This document shows positions 7,940 through 13,459 of a stretch of 13,459 nucleotides of DNA, in pieces (the stretch's first letter is position 1; the number at the start of each line of letters is the position of its first letter). Location of the stretch: positions 1 through 13,459 of the forward strand of contig JAUWXJ010000040.1 of assembly GCA_030616425.1 (NCBI GenBank). The letters run 5' to 3'. Source of the stretch: Desulfobacterales bacterium. GTDB lineage: Bacteria; Desulfobacterota; Desulfobacteria; Desulfobacterales; C00003060. A model generated the notes under the pieces. It saw only the letters and a program-made list of their open reading frames with translations, ran no database searches and was not told the DNA's origin. Made by a program: the position numbers and the translations under genes.

Positions 7940-10900
7940 TTATGCCTTCCTGACCTTACAGAGGAATGCCTTATACTCTGGAATCCTGGTATTGGCACAT
8001 CCCCAGTGAGGTGTTAGACGGTTAGCGCTATCGCCCTTAGCAATGCCAGCATACCCGTAATGCCAGACCAGGCCAACCACTTCAGTGTCGTTCACCGGCT
8101 TCATCCTATCGGTTACACAGGCAATGGCCTCAATTTCGCCACGGGCGGTGGTTATTATTACCTTATCCTTATTACTCACCGCACCTCCCGGCATACTGGC
8201 AGCAAGCGTTTCGCTGATCTCACAGAACATATTGGGCATAAGCTCGCATAGCCATGGCAGGTTCCTGGTCATGGCCCCTGCTTGCCAGTGCTCTGTCACA
8301 CGATAGGTAGTAGCGATGCATGGGTATTCGCTAACGTCACCCGGTGTATGGCCATACATCTCGATCACAGGGCTGGTCAACGTACCGTGGCCCATAGGGT
8401 TGGCCGTTAGTGGCGTCTCCTTAGGCTCGTAGTGCTCCGGCAAAGGACCGTCTGCCCTACCCATACCATGTATTCTGGCATGTCCTTCCGGCTTCATGAT
8501 GAACATGCCCCGTTCACTTCCTGGACCTGCAACACCGTCGGGGATGTCACCATCATAGTTCCATGCATTGTCCGTGTTATACTGGATGACCGGATGTTCC
8601 GTATCCCATGGTTGACCGGTGTGGCTACCGTTGCCGTCTGTTTGAACGGAGGCCCCATTGTAGATGATCCGCCTGTTAATCGGCCAGCACCATGAAAAGC
8701 TAGGATAGAGCCCGATGTTAAAGATACCGTCGACCATACTCGTACGTTTTGCATGGCACACTGTAGACATAGTTTTATCATCATTCATATACATCCCGCA
8801 GTAGAGCCAGTTTAGTGAGGTAGTGGTACCATCGCTCTTTAACTTGGTGAAATTCACAACCAGAGAGTCTTTGACGCCACTAACTAGATTCCAGCCGTTG
8901 ATATCCTCGCATATCTGGTCAGCTGTAGGCTCACTTGCATACCAGTTGAGGTTATTGATAGCGACGTTCTGGGCATTTACAGGGTGGATAGCCTTAATCT
9001 CCTTACCCAGCTCATAAACGATCCCCAGATCGTGTTTGGCATCTCCCGGTGGGGTCTTCGCCGGATAGCGCCACTGTATCCAGCGGCCACTATTGGTGAT
9101 ACTTCCTTCCTTCTCATAGGATGCCGCCGCAGGAAGCAAGAACACCTCGGTGTTAATGGCTGCAGAATTAGCCAAGGGTCTCTTCCAGAACGATGCGGTC
9201 TCGGTCTCCCACAGGTCAGCTACCACCAAGAAATCCAGTTTTTCCAGGGCGCTTCTCTCATCGTTGGCGTTTGGCCCGCCAACTGCCGGGTTTTGTCCCA
9301 TGCACAGCAATCCCTTGATCTTGCCGGCTCCCATCTCCTCGAAAATAGTGATATGGGAGGCATTGTTACCATAGGAGAGACCGTTGAGTCTGGGAAGCCA
9401 ACCATAACCAAAGCTGTTAGCCGCAACAGCATTGGCCCCAAAGTAATCCTTGAGCAGGCTTACGATGTAAGCCTTATAGTTTGCCCTTTTCCACCAGTTG
9501 AGTTCAGCATCTCCTAGCTTTTTTGGTGCCCAGCAGTCTAAATACTTATCAAGCGTAGAGTTGTCTTTGCCTGCAAACCCTGGTTGCTTGAGGTATCCAG
9601 GAAGGATGTGGAACAGCAGACAGTGATCGGTTGAGCCCTGAACGTTAGACTCACCCCTGAGTGCATTGATACCACCACCAGCCACACCCATATTGCCCAA
9701 GAGGAGCTGCAGTATGGCATAGGACCTGATGTTCTGGGTGCCTACGGTATGCTGGGTGGTACCCATGGCATACATAATGGTCCCTGCTTTGCCCACCTGA
9801 CCTGTCTTGGTGTATTCATCGCAGGCGGCCACATAGGCAGCCTCGTCTGACCCCGTGGCGTCAAGCACGGTGGTCAAATCGTAACGGTCGAAATGTTCCT
9901 TGGCGTGGGCCCAAACAGGCCTGCAACCTGCGAAGGTTACGTCAGCGTTCAGCTCGTCATCGTGTCTGGTTATAGTGCCTCCGTCAACGCTTTCAAGCTC
10001 GCTGAGCGCATAATCCAGCTTATTTGTATAGCTCAGATCTTGACCAGTAACCTCCACATATCTTTTTTCATAATCAGGTGGGTCACCATCTGCCGCTACG
10101 TTCACTTTATAGGTGGCATACTGCCAGGTGGATTTGTCATATGTCCCACTAAGACCGCTGAAGACACCGTCTTGTCCTGAATCACCCGGTTTCTTGAAGC
10201 CTGCATCCACCAACATAGGGGCGTTAGTATACTCCTTAACGTAGTCTTCATTTACCCTATTATTGTGAATGGCATACCTGATCATCCCCCCGATGAATGG
10301 GATATCGGTACCGGGACGAAAGCGGGCATAGATATCGGCCTTAGAGGAGGTTCTGGTGAACCTGGGGTCCGCACTGATCAGCTTGGCCCCATTCTCCATG
10401 GCCTTGGTGACATACTTAAAGGAAATAGGATGGTTCTCAGCAGCATTGCTGCCGATGATCATAATGCAGTCACTGTTTCCTATATCGATCCAGTGATTGG
10501 TCATTGCCCCTCTACCGAACGACTCTGCCAGAGCCGCAACTGTAGAGGAGTGTCAGATACGTGCCTGGTGCTCAATGTACACCATTCCCAGGGCGGTATA
10601 CAGCTTCCTCATCAAGGCACACTCTTCGTTGTCATGAGCGGCCCCCCCGAGAGCGGCTATCTTGGTAGTGCGCATATTCCCATCATCAAAGCCGTCGTCC
10701 CGGGCATCTTTGATGCACTGGGCAATCTTTTGCAAGGCGGTGGTCCAATCGAGTTCCTCCCACTTGTCCTTAGGACCAGTACCTCCGCGGTGCAGCACCT
10801 TGGTCACTCGTTTGCCGGTGGGCCATACGCCTGTTGAACTAAATGTGGCCAGTTCAGCCGCCGTAGGCAATTGGTTTCCTGTCTGGTACAGTGCGCTGCC

Positions 10901-11161
10901 CTTGCTGCAAAGGGTACCCTTATTGATGACATGATCCGGATCGCCCTCCACATGGGTCACAGTAGAGCTCCCGTCACCGCAGGCGAATACCCCACATCCG
11001 CAAGCACAGAAAGGACAGATGGTTGACGTCTCCTCAGTGTATATAGGGGCAGTCGCATAGGCCTTTTGAATGGGCATCAGGTCAAAACCAAAGGTACCCA
11101 GCAAAAGCCCTGCTCCTGCTGCACCAGACAACTTCATGAAATCTCGTCTGGTAATATCCAT
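7940..11161 (-). CDS. fdhA: Selenocysteine formate dehydrogenase catalytic (alpha) subunit FdhA
   Basis: Oxidises formate to CO2 (or the reverse) at a bis-MGD tungsten or molybdenum centre in the periplasm. One gene of 1073 residues with an in-frame UGA at 10553-10555 (codon 203). The flanks, YIEHQARI before and HSSTVAALAESFGRGAMTNHW after, are the canonical Sec-His active site. A twin-arginine signal (TRRDFMK, residues 4-10) ends near AYA-TA, residue 36. The proximal [4Fe-4S] cluster uses Cys 49, 52, 56 and 85. GSNAAENHPISFKYV and SADPRFTRTSSKAD are cofactor-binding segments. The ATG at 11161 is set by GGTGA eight bases upstream; an in-frame GTG at 11173 is part of that site. Length is close to that of E. 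coli FdnG and Desulfovibrio FdhA. Tungsten use is inferred from adjacent tupABC. Confidence 0.95.
10507..10550 (-). promoter_or_regulatory. Bacterial SECIS element directing Sec insertion in fdhA
   Basis: Three bases after the UGA, CTCCTCTAC (10542-10550) pairs with GTAGAGGGG (10507-10515) to form a nine-pair lower stem (one G-U). Above it, TGC begins 14 bases after the UGA and pairs with GCA, presenting a GGCUCUG loop. An alternative upper stem GGCTCT/AGAGTC closes on GGC. A G-rich apical loop at this distance is what SelB recognises in bacterial formate dehydrogenase mRNAs. The element lies inside coding sequence. Confidence 0.8.
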
Positions 11162-11247
11162 AGTTTTTTTCACCCCTTTCGAGTTTTAAGAAACAATCTC
11201 TAACCTCAAAACCTAACCAGAAAAACTGTTCTCAAGCTTTCCCGTGG

Positions 11248-11304
11248 CATCACCCCCCTTAAAATTTATGGTTTCCTGCCAGTAACTCCTTCATCACCCC
11301 CCTT
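11248..11304 (-). repeat. Paired 13-base repeats with mini-ORFs between tatA and fdhA
   Basis: The minus-strand motif AAGGGGGGTGATG occurs at 11292-11304, where it includes the tatA stop, and again at 11248-11260. Each copy ends in an ATG. The first opens MKELLAGNHKF (TAA), overlapping the tatA stop as TGATG; the second opens MPRESLRTVFLVRF (TGA). Whether these are translated, or are just ribosome-binding-like G-runs, cannot be told from sequence. Confidence 0.4.
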
Positions 11305-11497
11305 TTTCCGGTTTCGCCTCTTCTTTGTCACTCGGGGCCGGCTCTTCGATCTCTTTGCGCGATTCTTTTATGCCCGACCGGAAATTCCTGATCCCTTTTC
11401 CCAGGCCCTCGCCGAGTTGGGGTAGTTTCCCGGCCCCGAAGATAACGAAAACAATAACCATAATGATTGCCAGCTCAGAAAATCCTGGATGAAACAT
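11294..11497 (-). CDS. tatA: Twin-arginine translocase subunit TatA
   Basis: Pore-forming component of the Tat system that exports folded cofactor-loaded proteins. 67 residues: one N-terminal membrane helix (FSELAIIMVIVFVIFGAGKL), the conserved FG hinge followed by KLPQLGEGLGKGIRNF as the amphipathic helix, then a charged tail rich in Glu and Lys. This is TatA/E, not TatB. The ATG at 11497 is chosen because GAGGAGA lies seven bases upstream and the membrane helix then starts near residue 6; an upstream in-frame extension would put charged sequence ahead of the helix. It is the first gene of the operon, 132 bases before fdhA, a Tat substrate. No tatB or tatC is in the window, so TatC must be encoded elsewhere. 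Confidence 0.92.
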   Translation of the reverse strand: MFHPGFSELAIIMVIVFVIFGAGKLPQLGEGLGKGIRNFRSGIKESRKEIEEPAPSDKEEAKPEKGG

Positions 11498-11504
11498 TTT
11501 CCAT

Positions 11505-11511
11505 TCTCCTC
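11505..11511 (-). promoter_or_regulatory. tatA Shine-Dalgarno with complement in the leader
   Basis: GAGGAGA is a strong ribosome binding site for the tatA ATG at 11497. The leader contains UCUCCUU (11615-11621 on the minus strand), which can pair with all seven bases, one as G-U. That stretch is the linker between two predicted leader helices, so it may be free to sequester the site. Short anti-SD matches arise easily by chance. Confidence 0.5.
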
Positions 11512-11557
11512 TGTATTGATGAAGAAAAGCTTGACCCGGTCGCTTCCGTTTTGCTGA

Positions 11558-11757
11558 CAACCCCTTTTTAAGACTGAACGTAATACTTTACATGTCTGAA
11601 AAAGGGCTTGACTTAAGGAGAGGGCTTAGGTAAGGAAAGGGGTTGACATACAAAAAGGGGTCTACTCCTTAGCGTATGTCGCCGGGGGACTATCAGACAA
11701 AGGACTTTGCGGTTCCCTTGATAGTCCCCCACCACTAAACCTTCCTCACCTGCACCC
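11558..11757 (-). ncRNA. Structured 5' leader RNA of tatA-fdhAB (candidate riboswitch)
   Basis: Minus-strand pairings found by eye. P1: 11740-11751 with 11628-11639 (12 contiguous pairs, two G-U), extended outward by GGGU/GCCC (11754-11757 with 11622-11625) across a 2x2 internal loop. Inside P1 sit two hairpins: P2, 12 pairs (11719-11730 with 11684-11695), and P3, 7 pairs (11674-11680 with 11645-11651) with further inner pairing, together forming a three-way junction. Downstream, P4 pairs 11594-11610 with 11558-11574 (15 of 17 positions). A rival helix, 11636-11648 with 11555-11567 (12 of 13), would break P1, P3 and P4. A cofactor-sensing role (Moco/Tuco RNA class) fits the genes downstream, but I could not match its consensus. 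A palindromic mobile repeat is the main alternative. Confidence 0.55.
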
Positions 11758-11778
11758 GTTTATATCTACTTTGTCCCC

Positions 11779-11806
11779 TTTATAATCTTCCCGTTTGTGC
11801 TTTCAA
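11779..11806 (-). promoter_or_regulatory. Sigma-70-type promoter of the tatA-fdhAB operon
   Basis: TTGAAA (11801-11806) and TATAAA (11779-11784) lie on the minus strand with a 16-base spacer, each five of six to consensus. Transcription would start near 11772, giving a leader of about 275 bases before tatA, which places all the inverted repeats described here in the 5' untranslated RNA. Confidence 0.6.
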
Positions 11807-11905
11807 TTAGCGGCCGTCACCCCCTGGAAGAGACTTTCATGGGAAGATATTTTGTCTCTTCATCATAAGTCTCGCAAAAAGTCAACACCAAATAATTGCC
11901 AGGAA

Positions 11906-11928
11906 AATACCAGCTAAAAACTGGTATT
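11906..11928 (-). terminator. Terminator of the PAS-LuxR regulator gene
   Basis: AATACCAG (11921-11928 on the minus strand) pairs with CTGGTATT (11906-11913) around a seven-base loop, followed by TTCC after a short U-run (TATTTTCC). It overlaps the last two bases of the regulator's TAA stop. The stem is only moderately stable, so termination may be partial. Confidence 0.5.
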
Positions 11929-13246
11929 ATAGAAGAGATAACAAGTAAGATCTTAGGTTTGCCTTCTTGTTCTTTAAACCAAGTTTCGCCCTAATGTTCT
12001 CTCTGTGAAACTCAACCGCCCTCTGGGACACATTTAACAACCCTGCAATCTCTTTGGTTATTTTCCCCTCCTTGATAAGACCGGCCACCTGGATTTCTCT
12101 GGGTGTAAGGCCCAAATATTTCGAGGACAACCTTTGTAAGAATGGAGAAATAATGTTGTTTAGATGTGATTCGATGATACCTGCATAGGCTATCTGATTG
12201 ACATCTAATCGGGTGTTTCTTAAGGCTTTGATGTAGGGCAATACCAGTTCCTTCACGTTAGACAGAATCTTTTCTTCAAGCTCGGTCTTATCTTCCTCCC
12301 TGCGTTTCAGCAAGACTTTCAAGGCGGTGTTCACTTCCACAAGGTTTTGTGCCTGAGCCTTCAATTCTTCCTTTCTCTGCCGAAGTGCCTCTTCCGCGCG
12401 CTTGCGTTCCGTTATTTGTTCACTGAGTTGCTCTGCATAGATGATGGACTGGTCATAAGCAATTTGCAGCCGGTGAAAACTCTCTTGCAGCAACTCCTCT
12501 CCCAGCTTGCGCTTGGTGATGTCTATAATGTTTCCCATTATAGCAGGTCTTCCTCCATATTCGATGCGGGTTGCCATCATTTCGCACCAAATAGTTTTCC
12601 CGTCCTTTCCGAGTCTCTGTACCTCATAACGCTGGGGAACACCTTCTCCCCTCAGTCTCGCTGATGCTATTTGGGCAGAAGTGTCCCTTTCATCAGGAGA
12701 GATTAATGTTAAGTATTCCTTTCCAAGCAATTCTTCATGTGTATAACCATGGATTTCTGCAAATCTGTTGTTGACAAACACATACTTTCCGTCCTGGTGG
12801 ATGAAGATGCCAGTAAGAGAGTTTTCAACAAGTGTTTTGTACTTCTCTTCTGATTCCAGCAGCGCCTCCGTGGCTCGCCGGCGTTCGCCATTCCTTTCTT
12901 CTACAATCTTAAAAACATCCCGGAAGAAACGGGCAGCGACATTGTCCATCAACCGGACGTGGTCTGGTTTGGTTCGAACGATCTCATGGGCTACCTCCTC
13001 ACGACCCGTGAGTTCGATGATCATATTGAGATCTTTGAGCTTGTACAAATCACGGTAATCCCTTGTTGTATAAATCCCTTTTTTCCGGGCATAGCGGTAG
13101 CCCACATCCTTCGGATTGGTACACGCTACCCCGACAAGCTTCATCCGAAGCTCGTGGAGCTTTTTGGCGAATATTATATCCATAATCGCCTTGCACCCAG
13201 AACCACCACCCACAATGGCTACGTTAAGTGAGGTATCCTGTTTCAT
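11927..13246 (-). CDS. Rossmann-PAS-LuxR transcriptional regulator
   Basis: Predicted cytoplasmic one-component regulator of 439 residues with no membrane segment and no kinase or receiver domain. Residues 7-112 form a Rossmann-like nucleotide-binding domain: strand NVAIVGGGSGCKA with a glycine-rich turn, then VGVACTNP and MIIELTG as later strands, resembling the NAD(P)-binding half of dehydrogenases. Residues about 132-247 are a PAS domain (EKYKTLVENSLTGIFI, FAEIHGYTHEELLG, then the C-terminal IIDITKRK). A coiled coil spans about 275-335, and residues 380-432 hold a LuxR-type HTH (LTPREIQVAGLIKEGKITKE, VSQRAVEFHRENIRAKL). AAGGA precedes the ATG at 13246 by seven bases; ATG at 13249 and GTG at 13270 are alternatives. 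It lies upstream of tatA-fdhAB in the same orientation, so it may control that operon. Ligand unknown. Confidence 0.85.
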   Translation of the reverse strand: MKQDTSLNVAIVGGGSGCKAIMDIIFAKKLHELRMKLVGVACTNPKDVGYRYARKKGIYTTRDYRDLYKLKDLNMIIELTGREEVAHEIVRTKPDHVRLMDNVAARFFRDVFKIVEERNGERRRATEALLESEEKYKTLVENSLTGIFIHQDGKYVFVNNRFAEIHGYTHEELLGKEYLTLISPDERDTSAQIASARLRGEGVPQRYEVQRLGKDGKTIWCEMMATRIEYGGRPAIMGNIIDITKRKLGEELLQESFHRLQIAYDQSIIYAEQLSEQITERKRAEEALRQRKEELKAQAQNLVEVNTALKVLLKRREEDKTELEEKILSNVKELVLPYIKALRNTRLDVNQIAYAGIIESHLNNIISPFLQRLSSKYLGLTPREIQVAGLIKEGKITKEIAGLLNVSQRAVEFHRENIRAKLGLKNKKANLRSYLLSLL

Positions 13247-13333
13247 CATTTGATCCTTTTTCAAGAGCACGTCAGTGCCAATTGCCAGAAAAAAGTATTG
13301 GGGATAGCTTCATGGTTTACTATGAGTTAATAT

Positions 13334-13459
13334 TTAACCCTTTTGCGTAACCGTTATGTCTCGTTTGGGGTATGGGATCTCGATCCCTTCTCTGTCAAAC
13401 GCTTCCTTCACCTTGTCGGTCATATACGATATGGTGTCCATCCGCTTTCGGGCATCCTT
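13334..13459 (-). CDS. MscS-family mechanosensitive channel, C-terminal fragment (cut by window edge)
   Basis: Only the last 41 residues are visible. KEAFDREGIEIPYPKRDITV is the conserved closing beta strand and loop of MscS-type channels, which gate on membrane tension. It ends in TAA at 13334-13336. The gene runs off the right edge, so length and subfamily cannot be judged. The gap to the regulator (13247-13333) holds no gene; a small inverted repeat GTTAA-TAT-TTAAC (13326-13338) overlaps this stop codon. Confidence 0.8.
   Translation of the reverse strand, partial: KDARKRMDTISYMTDKVKEAFDREGIEIPYPKRDITVTQKG

Noticed and set aside
10504..10555. fdhA as two genes or a pseudogene broken by a stop codon
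   Set aside because: The stop is UGA exactly at the Sec position of formate dehydrogenases, both flanks match the family, the sequence between the stop and the internal Met codes for conserved residues, and a SECIS hairpin follows.
11558..11610. Intrinsic terminator at the 15-of-17 hairpin near tatA
   Set aside because: The U-run is inside the stem and no U-tail follows the 3' arm on the minus strand.
11684..11730. Intrinsic terminator at the 12-pair hairpin in the tatA leader
   Set aside because: No T-run follows on either strand; it is better explained as a helix of the leader RNA.
13262..13280. Sigma-54-like TGGCAC element upstream of the regulator
   Set aside because: The GG and GC dinucleotides are nine bases apart instead of ten, and transcription would start too near the start codon.

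Overview
The window looks like part of a strictly anaerobic, formate-metabolising Desulfobacterota-type (deltaproteobacterial) genome. This is inferred from gene content: a periplasmic selenocysteine formate dehydrogenase with a dedicated TatA, a Tup-type tungstate importer, a type II secretion ATPase, and a PAS/LuxR regulator of a kind common in sulfate reducers and syntrophs. No rRNA, tRNA, CRISPR array, insertion sequence or phage gene was seen.

Layout, left to right. 1-1296 (+) is the 3' part of gspE, cut by the window edge. 1298-1664 holds the frameshifted remains of what looks like a secreted NHL-repeat protein. 1689-4428 (-) is the tungstate ABC transporter operon tupA-tupB-tupC. A divergent intergenic region follows (4429-4680), with a palindrome, a hairpin and short repeats. 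4681-5193 (+) is mobB, which converges on moaA. On the minus strand, 5219-11497 is read in the order tatA, fdhA, fdhB, (terminator-like hairpin), fdhE, moaA. 11498-11926 is a long non-coding leader with a good sigma-70-type promoter and several nested inverted repeats. 11927-13246 (-) is a cytoplasmic Rossmann-PAS-LuxR regulator. 13334-13459 (-) is the C-terminal tail of an MscS-family channel, cut by the window edge.

How the genes work together. TupABC imports tungstate. MoaA starts pterin cofactor synthesis, and MobB supports the bis-MGD step. FdhE matures the formate dehydrogenase. The catalytic subunit FdhA carries a twin-arginine signal peptide and an in-frame UGA at 10553-10555, read as selenocysteine through a downstream SECIS hairpin. 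FdhB carries four [4Fe-4S] clusters and probably hitchhikes through the Tat pore, for which a lone TatA is encoded first in the operon. No membrane cytochrome b subunit is present, so the enzyme is probably soluble in the periplasm. The regulator just upstream is a plausible controller.

The strongest candidate for something undescribed is the tatA-fdhAB leader RNA (about 11558-11757). It can form a three-way junction plus a further long hairpin. It also contains a competing 13-nt pairing that would disrupt several of these helices, and a linker complementary to the tatA Shine-Dalgarno sequence. It could be a molybdenum/tungsten-cofactor riboswitch or a new element.
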